A stretch of DNA of 64,000 nt, taken from assembly GCF_016907975.1 (NCBI RefSeq), contig NZ_JAFBCY010000001.1, positions 930,001 through 994,000 on the forward strand, written 5' to 3'. The notes beneath the pieces are model-generated. The model was not told where the DNA came from. It did no database searches and worked only from the letters and a program-made list of their open reading frames with translations. This document shows positions 8,289 through 16,408 of this stretch, one piece after another. The translations under genes and the position numbers were made by a program. Every line of letters starts with the position of its first letter. Position 1 is the first letter of the stretch. The DNA is from Methylopila capsulata. Lineage in GTDB: Bacteria > Pseudomonadota > Alphaproteobacteria > Rhizobiales > Methylopilaceae.

Positions 8289-9089
8289 CTACGACGTCTT
8301 GGCCCTCTTCGGCGCCGCGCCCGGCAGGGCGGGCGCCGCCTTCCGCCCGGCGATCGTCGTCTCCGGGCCGTCCTCCGACCGCGTCTCGACGTCCTTCAGC
8401 AGCACGAACCGCGCGCCGGCGGCCTTCAGCGCCCTGAGGCCCGCCGCGAGCCCCTCCCCCGCCGCCCGGCCGGGCTGGTTCATGTGGGCGATGATGACGT
8501 CGCCGGACTTCGCGGCCGCCACCCGTCGCGCGACGGTCGGCGCCATCAGCGAGGCGCCCATGTCGGCGTTCAGCGAGTAGCCCGCGATCGCGAACCCCTG
8601 CGCCTTGATCTCGGCGACCGCGTCGCGGCTGTAGCGGGCGGTCGCGTCGCGGTACCAGCGCGGGCGCACGCCCGTCGCGGCCTCGACCGCCGCGGCGCCG
8701 CCGGCGACCTCGGCGCGGACCGCCTCCAGCGATCCCGCGGTCTTGAGGCCGAACACCTGCGCGACGTCGGTCACCGCCGGCACATGGTTCTCGCCGTGGT
8801 TCTCGATCTCGAACAGCTCGGGATGCGCCTTCAGGGTCGCGAGGCCGGCCGGGTTCGAACGGATCCAGCGGTGGGTGACGAACACCGTCGCGGGGATGGC
8901 GTCCGCCACCAGCATGTCGAGCACCCGGTGGTCGGTTGCGCCGGAGCAGGCGTCGAGCGTCAGGGCGACGGTGCGCGCCGAGGGGTCCGGCGCGACGATC
9001 GTCAGGCGCGGCTCCACGTCCGCCGCCTGCACGGCGAAGGGCGCGAGGCCGAGGGCGACGGCGACGGCGAGCAGGCGGACCAGGCGCAT
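8289..9089 (-). CDS. Secreted polysaccharide deacetylase family protein (NodB-like)
   Basis: 266 residues with a clear signal peptide (MRLVRLLAVAVALGLAPFAVQAA). The NodB-type motifs are recognisable: VALTLDACSG corresponds to the TFDD motif with the second Asp replaced, ENHGENH to the HSxxH metal site, RWYRDATARYSRD to the RxP-type loop, and DVIIAHMNQPG to the terminal LxH motif. It probably acts in the periplasm on a polysaccharide or peptidoglycan sugar; the substrate is unknown. The altered first motif (LDAC rather than FDD) may mean a changed or lost catalytic base. It is convergent with mntH. Confidence 0.82.
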   Translation of the reverse strand: MRLVRLLAVAVALGLAPFAVQAADVEPRLTIVAPDPSARTVALTLDACSGATDHRVLDMLVADAIPATVFVTHRWIRSNPAGLATLKAHPELFEIENHGENHVPAVTDVAQVFGLKTAGSLEAVRAEVAGGAAAVEAATGVRPRWYRDATARYSRDAVAEIKAQGFAIAGYSLNADMGASLMAPTVARRVAAAKSGDVIIAHMNQPGRAAGEGLAAGLRALKAAGARFVLLKDVETRSEDGPETTIAGRKAAPALPGAAPKRAKTS

Positions 9090-9206
9090 GGAGGTCTCCG
9101 GAAACGATCGCGCCCCGATCCGCCCGCCATGAGGCGAATCTGGGGCGCCACCGTCTCTATGCCGGCAACCGCTTAACGTTTCGCGGAGGCGCGAGGCGCG
9201 GACGCC

Positions 9207-9530
9207 TCACTCCGGCGGCTTCGCCGTCACCTCGATCGCCGAATACCAGGCGACGAGGTCGTCGATGTCCTCGTCGGTCAGGCCCTTGGCGACCACCGAC
9301 ATCATCTCGTTCACCCGCGCGCCGGACCGGAACGCCTCGAGCTGCGCCTTGAGGTAGATCTCCGGCTGCCCCGCGATGTGCGGCGCGTTCGGCATCTGCG
9401 ACAGACCGTCGAGCCCGTGGCAGGCCGCGCAGGCCTGCGCCTTGTCCTTGCCCGCAGCGGCGTCGGCGAACGCCGGCGCCGCTGTGAGCGACAGGACGGC
9501 GAGGCCCGCGAGGAGTTTCCGCGCGCGCAT
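9207..9530 (-). CDS. Small periplasmic c-type cytochrome
   Basis: 107 residues with a signal peptide (MRARKLLAGLAVLSLTAAPAFA). One haem c attachment site, CAACH, lies at residues 34-38, followed by GLDGLSQMPNAPHIAGQ, which is typical of class I cytochromes of the cytochrome c553/c4 type. A C-terminal helix (DEDIDDLVAWYSAIE) completes the fold. Its ATG overlaps the TGA of the upstream dehydrogenase by one base (TGATG). It is therefore very likely the electron acceptor of that PQQ enzyme. Confidence 0.92.
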   Translation of the reverse strand: MRARKLLAGLAVLSLTAAPAFADAAAGKDKAQACAACHGLDGLSQMPNAPHIAGQPEIYLKAQLEAFRSGARVNEMMSVVAKGLTDEDIDDLVAWYSAIEVTAKPPE

Positions 9531-10780
9531 CACTCGCCGTAGGAGATGCGCCAGATCGCGCCCGACAGATCGTCGGAGACGAGCATAGACCCGTCCAGCG
9601 CGATGGCGACGTCCACGGGGCGGCCGAGATAGCGCCCGGTCTTCGGATCGAGCCAGCCCTCGGCGAAGACCTCGGTCTTGTCCGCCGAGCCGTCCGCCTT
9701 CACCGAGGTGAACATGATCCGTCCCCCGACCGGCTTGGTCCGGTTCCAGGAGCCGTGCTCGGCGGCGAAGATCCCGCCGCGCCACTTCTCCGGGAACTGC
9801 TCCGCCGCATAGAACCGCATGCCGAGATCGGCCGCGTGCGCGGCGTACTCCACCTCCGGGAAGGTCACGTCCGCCGGCGGTTCGTCGTCCTTGTACTCGA
9901 CCGTGCGGATCTTGCCGCCGCCGTACCAGGGGAAGCCGAAGTTCATGCCGGGCTTCGGCGCGCGGTTGAGCTCGCCGGGCGGGATGTCGTCGCCCATGCC
10001 GTCCACCTGGTTGTCGGTGAACCAGAGTTCGCCGTTCGCCGGGTTGAAGTCGAGCCCGACGGAGTTGCGGATCCCGCGCGCGAAGACCTCGCGGTTCTTG
10101 CCGTCGCGGTCCATGCGGATGATCCCGCCGATCCCGGCCTCCGCGAAGCCCTTGAGCTTCTCCTTGGCCGGCACGTTGAACGGCTGGCCGAGCGTTATGT
10201 AGAGCTTGTTGTCTGGGCCGATCGCGCAGGTGCGCGCGCCGTGGTTGAAGCTCTCGTCCTCCTTCGGGACCAGCTGCTCCGCGATCACCGCGACCGCGAC
10301 GTCCGGGCTCTCGTAGAAGAACTCCGCCGCCGGGAAGAGCAGCGCGCGGTTGTGCTCGATGACGTAGAGGAAGCCGTCCTTGGTGAAGCACATGCCGTTC
10401 GGCACGTTCTTCTTCAGCGACGGCGCGAACTCCTTCACCTCGTCGGCCACGTGGTCGCCGTCGCGGTCGGTGACGGCGTAGGCCTTGGTCTTGCGGGTGC
10501 CGACGAAGACGACGCCGACGTTGGTCCCGACCGCCATGTGGCGCGCGTCCGGCACGATGGCGTAGAGCTCCACCTTGAAGCCGTCGGGAACCCTGATCTT
10601 CTGCGCGATCGCCTTGAGGTTCTCGGCCTTCTTGCCGCCCTGCTCGACCTGAGGGATGTCGAGGCTCGTTCCGGTCGTGCGGAAACCGCCGAGCTTGTCG
10701 AGGGCGTCGTCGGCCGCCAGCGCGGGGATCGAAAACGAAAGGGCGAGCGCCGTCGCGGCGCAAAGACGCGATTTTCGCAT
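9530..10780 (-). CDS. PQQ-dependent sugar dehydrogenase (L-sorbosone/GSDH-type beta-propeller)
   Basis: 416 residues with a signal peptide (MRKSRLCAATALALSFSIPALAA). The mature part is a soluble beta-propeller with family signatures VPDGFKVELYA, PNGMCFTKDGFLYVIE, FNHGARTCAIGPDNKLYITLG, RNSVGLDFNPANGELWFTDNQ and LGMRFYAAEQFPEKW. It should oxidise a sugar or sugar aldehyde in the periplasm and pass electrons to the cytochrome encoded one base downstream. The substrate cannot be assigned. A second relative is encoded divergently at 10809-12161, so the pair probably arose by duplication. Confidence 0.9.
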   Translation of the reverse strand: MRKSRLCAATALALSFSIPALAADDALDKLGGFRTTGTSLDIPQVEQGGKKAENLKAIAQKIRVPDGFKVELYAIVPDARHMAVGTNVGVVFVGTRKTKAYAVTDRDGDHVADEVKEFAPSLKKNVPNGMCFTKDGFLYVIEHNRALLFPAAEFFYESPDVAVAVIAEQLVPKEDESFNHGARTCAIGPDNKLYITLGQPFNVPAKEKLKGFAEAGIGGIIRMDRDGKNREVFARGIRNSVGLDFNPANGELWFTDNQVDGMGDDIPPGELNRAPKPGMNFGFPWYGGGKIRTVEYKDDEPPADVTFPEVEYAAHAADLGMRFYAAEQFPEKWRGGIFAAEHGSWNRTKPVGGRIMFTSVKADGSADKTEVFAEGWLDPKTGRYLGRPVDVAIALDGSMLVSDDLSGAIWRISYGE

Positions 10781-10808
10781 GTCTGTTTCACTCCCTGAGC
10801 CGGGCCTT

Positions 10809-12161
10809 ATGGCGGCCCGTGCGCGGCGATCCTGCGCTCACCTCCGGGGCCGCGCAACCGTCAGCAGTTGTGCTTGGCGATGGGCCTCGGCGAAGCTAGC
10901 GTCGCGCGCGACAGGCCGCCGCTTCGGACGCGGCGGCCGCTGGAGACGGACCGCCATAGCGACGCTCGAACCCATCCGCCGCCTCGCCGCGGCCGCCCTG
11001 CTGCTGGTCGCCGCCCTGTCGCCGGCCGCCGCCGCGGAGGACTTCTGGGCGATCGGCCGGCCGCCGTCCGAAAGCTCGCGCCGGCTCGCGCCGCCCTCGG
11101 TGTTCCCGGCCGCGACCCCCGCGGACGAGCTGCCGACCCCGAAGCTCAGGGCGCCGCCCGGCTTCAAGGTCGAGACCTTCGCGAGCGACGTGCTGGACGC
11201 GCGCATGCTGCGCGAGGGTCCGCGCGGCACGGTCTTCGTCTCCTCGCTGTTCGTGGCGAACCGCGTCTACGCGCTGGTGAAGACGCCGGCGGGCGGGCGG
11301 GCCGTCCATGTCGTGCTCGACGACACGCCGCTGCCGAACGGGATAGAGGTCTCCGGCGGCGCGCTTTACGTCGCGACGCCGCGCAAGATCCTCCGCTTCG
11401 ACGCGATCGAGGACCGGATCGACCGGCCCGGCGAACCGACGGTGGTCTACGACGCGTTTCCGGCCGAGGCGCCGAACAGCTGGAAGGCGGTGAAGGTCGG
11501 CCCGGACGGCAAGCTCTACGTGACGGTCGGATCGCCCTGCAACGTGTGCCGGCCCGACGACGCCCACGGCCGGATCCTCCGCATGAACCTCGACGGGACC
11601 GGGGTCGAGACGGTCGCCCGCGGCATACGGTTTTCCGTAGGGTTCGACTTCGACCCGACGACCGGCGATCTCTGGTTCACCGACAACCAGCGCGACGGCC
11701 TGACCAATCCCGAGCCTTCGGACGAACTGAACCGCGTCGCGAAGCCCGGTCAGGACTTCGGCTTCCCCTACTGCCACTCCGGCCTGCTGCCGGATCCGGC
11801 CTTCGGCGCGGGGCGCTCCTGCGCCGAGTTCACGCCGCCGGAGGCGCTGCTCGGTCCGCACGCCGCGCCGCTCGGCATGCGCTTCTACCGGGGGACGGCA
11901 TTTCCGGAAAAATACCACAACGCCATCTTCGTCGCCCGCCACGGCCCCTGGAATCGGGCGCGCAAGCAGGCCGACGTGGTGGCCGTGCTGCGCGACGGCA
12001 TGGGCCGCGTGACCGGGGTCGAGTCGTTCCTCAGCGGTTTCGTGCAGAACGACGAGTACGTGGGCCGCCCCGTCGACGTTCAGCCGCTGTCGGACGGATC
12101 GCTGCTGGTCTCCGACGACCACAACGGCGCGGTCTACCGCGTCAGCTACGTCGGCGAGTGA
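10809..12161 (+). CDS. PQQ-dependent sugar dehydrogenase paralogue (start uncertain)
   Basis: The beta-propeller runs to the stop at 12161, with RAPPGFKVETFA, GPDGKLYVTVGSPCNVC, RFSVGFDFDPTTGDLWFTDNQ, KPGQDFGFPYCHSG, LGMRFYRGTAFPEKYHNA and a final LLVSDDHNGAVYRVSY. It shares these blocks with the neighbouring dehydrogenase. A signal-like segment (RRLAAAALLLVAALSPAAAAED) begins near 10977, but no ATG, GTG, TTG or CTG lies close before it. The nearest in-frame ATG is 10809, which adds about 55 implausible Arg/Ala-rich residues and leaves only 28 bases to the divergent start. An ATA at 10956 is preceded by GGAG at 10942-10945. The four Cys residues may form disulfides. The 3' end overlaps the convergent rhomboid gene by 20 bases. 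Confidence 0.8.
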   Translation: MAARARRSCAHLRGRATVSSCAWRWASAKLASRATGRRFGRGGRWRRTAIATLEPIRRLAAAALLLVAALSPAAAAEDFWAIGRPPSESSRRLAPPSVFPAATPADELPTPKLRAPPGFKVETFASDVLDARMLREGPRGTVFVSSLFVANRVYALVKTPAGGRAVHVVLDDTPLPNGIEVSGGALYVATPRKILRFDAIEDRIDRPGEPTVVYDAFPAEAPNSWKAVKVGPDGKLYVTVGSPCNVCRPDDAHGRILRMNLDGTGVETVARGIRFSVGFDFDPTTGDLWFTDNQRDGLTNPEPSDELNRVAKPGQDFGFPYCHSGLLPDPAFGAGRSCAEFTPPEALLGPHAAPLGMRFYRGTAFPEKYHNAIFVARHGPWNRARKQADVVAVLRDGMGRVTGVESFLSGFVQNDEYVGRPVDVQPLSDGSLLVSDDHNGAVYRVSYVGE

Positions 12162-13680
12162 CGCCGAAAAGCGCCAGCCCGGCGACGAGGCCGAGGACAA
12201 AGCCGAAGGCGTGGGCGGACATGCTGATCTCGGGCGTCAGCGCGTCGAACACGATCTGAAGCGCGACGATGGCGCCGAGTTCGATCAGCCTCCGGCGCGC
12301 GCCGCGCCGGCCCTCCCGGACGTCCGCGACCAGCAGCGCGCCGAAGGCGCCGACCACGCCGAAGATCGCGCCCGACGCGCCGATGAGCAGATCCGGCTCC
12401 GCGCCGCGGATCGCGCCCAGCGCGACCACGCCCGCCATGGAGCCCAGGCCCGCGAGCGCATAGAGCGCCGCCATGCGCCAGGGCCCGGCCCTCAGCTCCA
12501 CCCGGCTCCCGAAGGCGGCGAGCGCCAGCATGTTCAGGGCGAGATGCAGAGCGCCGAAATGCAGGAACATGGCGGAGCCGAGCCGCCACCACTCGCCGTC
12601 CTCCAGCACGGAGGGCGGCCACAGCGCGCCGAGCTGGTACAGCGTGTCGAGATCGGTCGGCCCGCCCCATCCGCCGACCGCCATCTCGGCGCCGAAGGCC
12701 GCGACGTTGGCCGCGATCAGCGCCGCGGTGACGATCGGCCGACGCCGGACGGCGGGAACCGTCGCGGCCATCGCCGAGACGACGGCGTCCTCGAGACGGT
12801 CGATCGCGGCCGAGGTCTCGGGGTCGAGCGCCGCGCGCGCGCCGAGCCGGCCGCCGAGCCTGCGGGCGATCAAGACGTCCCGTTGCGGGCCCGACGCGGT
12901 CGCCTCGACCTGGGCGCGCGCGGCGGCGTCGCCGGCGTCGGCGACGAGCGCCGCCGTCGCGCGCCAGAAGGCCTTCGCGCCCGGGTTCAACACCGCAAAG
13001 GGCTCGCCGTCGATCAGGGCCGCGACGCCGCGCGTGCGGCCGGAAAACGCGAACAGCATGAGATCGGCGAAGGGATCCGGCTCCTCCAGCCGAGCGTGCT
13101 CCGCCGCCAGCTCCGCAAGGCGGCCGGTCTCGCCGAGCGCCCGCAGCCGAAGACCTTCCGTCGCCGGGAGTTTCGGCCCGCGAACGGCGAGCAGCCCGTC
13201 CCAATCCCCCGTCAGCCGCGCGATCTCGCCCCAGACATAGGGCCGGGCGCCGACGGGAAGGTCGTCCGCCTCGAGCCGGCGCCGCAGGTCGGGGACGACG
13301 GAGGCGTCGCCCGCCTGCGCTTGTGCGAGGGCGCGCATCAGGCCCGGCGCGCCGCGCCAGCCGTCGACGGGATGCAGCAGCCGGACGATCTGCGCGTAGA
13401 CGCCCGCGCGCTCGAACCGCAGGCGCGCAAGCTCCCGCGCCTGCCCCTGCGCGGCGAGCGCCGGAACGACCAGCAGCAGCGCCCAGGCCGCCGAGACGCC
13501 ATAGAGCGCCGTGTCGGAGTCCAGAGCCGCCGCCGCGCCGACGCCGAGCAGCACGAGCGTCGCCTTCGCCGCCCAGCCCGTCGCGAAGGGGCCGCCGCGG
13601 CGGGCGAAGTCGACGGCGCGGACGAGATAGGCCACGCACCACAGGCCGACGACGATCGGCAGGATCGGCAGCAGATCCAT
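12142..13680 (-). CDS. Rhomboid-family intramembrane serine protease with large N-terminal domain
   Basis: 512 residues. The C-terminal rhomboid domain (about 320-512) has the HFGALHLALNMLAL helix, the nucleophile in LLIGASGAIFG (Ser436) and the partner His490 in SAHAFGFVLG; the 54-residue spacing fits rhomboid enzymes. The N-terminus has two membrane helices (about 1-70) and then an Arg/Ala/Leu-rich soluble helical region (about 90-300), possibly TPR-like. This N-terminal half is much larger than in minimal rhomboids. Substrates are unknown. The gene overlaps the 3' end of the PQQ dehydrogenase by 20 bases. Confidence 0.9.
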   Translation of the reverse strand: MDLLPILPIVVGLWCVAYLVRAVDFARRGGPFATGWAAKATLVLLGVGAAAALDSDTALYGVSAAWALLLVVPALAAQGQARELARLRFERAGVYAQIVRLLHPVDGWRGAPGLMRALAQAQAGDASVVPDLRRRLEADDLPVGARPYVWGEIARLTGDWDGLLAVRGPKLPATEGLRLRALGETGRLAELAAEHARLEEPDPFADLMLFAFSGRTRGVAALIDGEPFAVLNPGAKAFWRATAALVADAGDAAARAQVEATASGPQRDVLIARRLGGRLGARAALDPETSAAIDRLEDAVVSAMAATVPAVRRRPIVTAALIAANVAAFGAEMAVGGWGGPTDLDTLYQLGALWPPSVLEDGEWWRLGSAMFLHFGALHLALNMLALAAFGSRVELRAGPWRMAALYALAGLGSMAGVVALGAIRGAEPDLLIGASGAIFGVVGAFGALLVADVREGRRGARRRLIELGAIVALQIVFDALTPEISMSAHAFGFVLGLVAGLALFGVTRRRS

Positions 13681-13739
13681 GAAGACCGAGCCCTAGACGA
13701 CCGATGCGGGGCCGGGACGCAACGCGCCGCCCAAGTCCG

Positions 13740-14156
13740 TCAATCCGGCTCGAACGCCAGCGCCACCCCGTTGATGCAGTAGCGCAGGCCGGTCGGCGGC
13801 GGGCCGTCGGGGAAGACGTGGCCCATGTGGCTGCCGCACCGGCCGCAGTGCACCTCGGTGCGCGTCATGCCGTGGCTGCGATCGACGGTCTCGCCCAGCG
13901 CGCCGTCGATCGGCGCGTCGAAGCTCGGCCAGCCTGTGCCGCTCTCGAACTTCTCGCCCGAGCGGAACAGCGGCTGGCCACAGCCCACGCAGGCGAAGAC
14001 GCCCGGCCGCTTCTCGCGCAGCAGCGAACAGCTGCCGGGCCGCTCCGTGCCGTGGCGGCGCATCACCTGGTACTGCTCCGGGCTGAGCAGCGCGCGCCAT
14101 TCCTCGTCGGTGCGGGTGACCTCGTAGACCTCGTCCAGCATCTCGGGCGCCTCCAT
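13740..14156 (-). CDS. msrB: Peptide-methionine (R)-S-oxide reductase
   Basis: 138 residues, normal MsrB length. The enzyme reduces the R epimer of methionine sulfoxide in proteins. Zinc ligands are present as two CxxC pairs, C56/C59 (CVGC) and C104/C107 (CGRC). The catalytic selenocysteine-equivalent Cys127 sits in [11 protein letters not shown], and GTGWPSFD is the substrate-binding turn. No signal peptide is visible, so it should be cytosolic. It stands alone between the rhomboid gene and the permease gene, on the same strand as both. Confidence 0.96.
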   Translation of the reverse strand: MEAPEMLDEVYEVTRTDEEWRALLSPEQYQVMRRHGTERPGSCSLLREKRPGVFACVGCGQPLFRSGEKFESGTGWPSFDAPIDGALGETVDRSHGMTRTEVHCGRCGSHMGHVFPDGPPPTGLRYCINGVALAFEPD

Positions 14157-14201
14157 CAGGGGTGTCGTCGGGTGGGGATGTAGGTACGCGCCGGCCCGAC
14201 G

Positions 14202-16154
14202 TCACGTTACGGCGGCGAGAACCGGCCCTTCCGCGAGGCCCGTCTCCGGCTGGGGCTCGCCGGCGGCGAGGCAGAGCGCGACCACCTCGGGCAGGCTGCG
14301 GCCGACGGCGTCGGCGCCGGCTCGGCGCATGGCGGTCTCGCCCGCCTCGCCCTCGATGCTCCAGCAGCCGAGCACGACCGTCGCGCCCGGCGCGCGCCGG
14401 CGGATGCGGCGCACCGCGAGCCGCAGATGCGCCTCGCTCGGCGCGAGCGAGGCGAGGAAGATCACCGTGCGCTCCGGACCGTCGAGCTCGACCACGCTGG
14501 TCGTCGACAGAAAGTCGTCGGCCTCGAGGGCGGCGGCCATGCCGTGCTTCTCGAGCACCTGCCGCACGACGCCCGCGGCCGCCTGGTCGATCGCCCCGCG
14601 GGCGCCGACGCACCGCACCCTAAGCGGGCGGGCCGGGCTCGCGTCCGGCAGAGCCGCGGCGGAGGCGTCGGCGTCGGCGCGTTCCACCGCGTCGACCGAC
14701 TCCATGTCCTGTGTGGGATCGACCGGCGGCTGCGGGTCCGCGTCGTCCCACTCGTCGAGATCCTCGACCAGCTCGTCCGCCGCCGCCCGCACCGTCGCGA
14801 TGCGGCGCTCGTCGAGCGCGCCGCTCAGCGCGTCGCGGCTCGCCAGCATCAGGCCCGGCAGCGCGACCTCCTCGTAATAGGCCGAGAGCGAACGCTCGCG
14901 CAGGAACTCCTCGGCCTTCTCGGCCGCCTCGGCCGGGTCGCCCACCAGCATGCGCTGGTAGAACAGCTCGGGCGGCGACAGCGACGGCCGGTCGCCGAAC
15001 ATCACGTCGAGGAAGCGCAGCGCCTGCACGTGGCGGCCGAGCACGACGAGGCAGACCGTCAGCGGCGTCGCGAGCACCAGGCCGATCGGGCCCCACAGCG
15101 CCGTCCAGAACGTGGCGGCGACCACCACCGCGACCGGCGACAAGCCCGTGCTGCGGCCGTAGGCCAGCGGCTCGACGACGTGGCCGACGATGGGCTCGAC
15201 CACGGCGAACAGCACGGCGGTCCAGATCAGCATGCTCCAGCCCGGATCGACCGCGGCGGCGAGCGCCAGCGGGAAGATCGCCGAGATGATCGCGCCGATG
15301 TAGGGCACGAAGCGCAGCACCGCGGCGAGGATGCCCCACAGCGCCGCGCTCGGCACGCCGATCAGCGCCAGCCCGCAGCCGATGCCGACGCCGAAGGCGA
15401 TGTTGATCGCGAGCTGGGTCAGCAGCAGCCGGCTCAGCCGCTTCGCGGCGTCGTCGAGCGCGGCTGTGGTGCGCTGGATGTCGTGGGCGCCGGCGAGGCT
15501 CATCAGCCGGTTCCGCAGGTCCTCGCGCTGCAGCAGGATGAAGATCACGAAGATCAGCACGATGCCGGTGGTCGCGAGCGGGTGGACCAGCGGCTCCAGG
15601 ATTGCCTGCAGGTTCTGCAGCGGCGTCGGCGGCGGCGAGTGGATCTCGACCGGCAGCGGCTGGTCCGGCTTGCGCTCGGCCTCGATCGGCCGGCCGTCCG
15701 GCCCGAGCGTGCGGCCGCCCGCCGCGGGGGCGTTCAGCTCCTGGCCGAGGCTCTGCAGCAGCTCGCCCGCGCGCTCCAGCGTGCGGCTGCCGCCGGTGAT
15801 CTCGCGGACCGACTGCGCCTTCTGCCGCATGGTGGACTGGTACTGCGGCAGGTCCGCCGCGAGCTGCCCCACCTGCCCCGCGATGATCGCCGACAGGCCG
15901 AACAGCAGCAGGAACGCCGACAGCGCGACCACGATCACGGCCGGCGTGCGCGGCGCGCCGAGCTTCTTCGCGCGGCCTACCAGCGGCGACAGCACGAAGC
16001 TCAGCAGCAGCGCGAGCGCGAGCGGGATCAGCAGATCGCGCCCCACGTAGAGCACGCCCACGACGATGCAGCCGATGACGGCCGCGCAGGCCGCCGTGAC
16101 CAGCGGGTTCGCCGGAGCGAAGCCCCGCCCCTGCGTGTCGGAAGTCTCCGCCAT
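14202..16154 (-). CDS. AI-2E family (PerM/YdiK-like) permease with C-terminal cytosolic extension
   Basis: 650 residues, against about 350 for a typical AI-2E family permease. Residues 1-400 are the membrane part, with N-terminal helices, a periplasmic-type helical segment (QLAADLPQYQSTMRQKAQSVREI) and the conserved RFVPYIGAIISAIFPLALA and GLSPVAVVVAATFWTALWGPIGLVLATPLTVCLVVLGRHV. Residues about 400-520 are helical and acidic. Residues about 535-640 look like a Rossmann-type alpha/beta domain (RVRCVGARGAIDQAAAGVV, TVIFLASLAP, TVVLGCWSIEGEAG). The transported substrate is unknown; the family name does not establish autoinducer-2 transport. Confidence 0.85.
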   Translation of the reverse strand: MAETSDTQGRGFAPANPLVTAACAAVIGCIVVGVLYVGRDLLIPLALALLLSFVLSPLVGRAKKLGAPRTPAVIVVALSAFLLLFGLSAIIAGQVGQLAADLPQYQSTMRQKAQSVREITGGSRTLERAGELLQSLGQELNAPAAGGRTLGPDGRPIEAERKPDQPLPVEIHSPPPTPLQNLQAILEPLVHPLATTGIVLIFVIFILLQREDLRNRLMSLAGAHDIQRTTAALDDAAKRLSRLLLTQLAINIAFGVGIGCGLALIGVPSAALWGILAAVLRFVPYIGAIISAIFPLALAAAVDPGWSMLIWTAVLFAVVEPIVGHVVEPLAYGRSTGLSPVAVVVAATFWTALWGPIGLVLATPLTVCLVVLGRHVQALRFLDVMFGDRPSLSPPELFYQRMLVGDPAEAAEKAEEFLRERSLSAYYEEVALPGLMLASRDALSGALDERRIATVRAAADELVEDLDEWDDADPQPPVDPTQDMESVDAVERADADASAAALPDASPARPLRVRCVGARGAIDQAAAGVVRQVLEKHGMAAALEADDFLSTTSVVELDGPERTVIFLASLAPSEAHLRLAVRRIRRRAPGATVVLGCWSIEGEAGETAMRRAGADAVGRSLPEVVALCLAAGEPQPETGLAEGPVLAAVT

Positions 16155-16408
16155 GACGTTCGTTCGCCCCCTGGCGCGGATGCCCGCGCCGTTCGCCCTT
16201 GCATGCCAGAACGCGTCTGAGCCCCCGCCGTTCCTCGGACGCGCCGCAGAAAGGCCGGAACGATGAAGGAAAGGTGACGACGGCCGTCCGCCCGCCGCCT
16301 CCGCGCCGGCATGACGGCGAAGCGGCGGCGCGCCCTGCGGCGTCTTGGAGGCCGCCTTCCCCCAGCTCTCCGGTTGCCGCCGCGCGCGCGGCGACGCATG
16401 GTCCGCGC

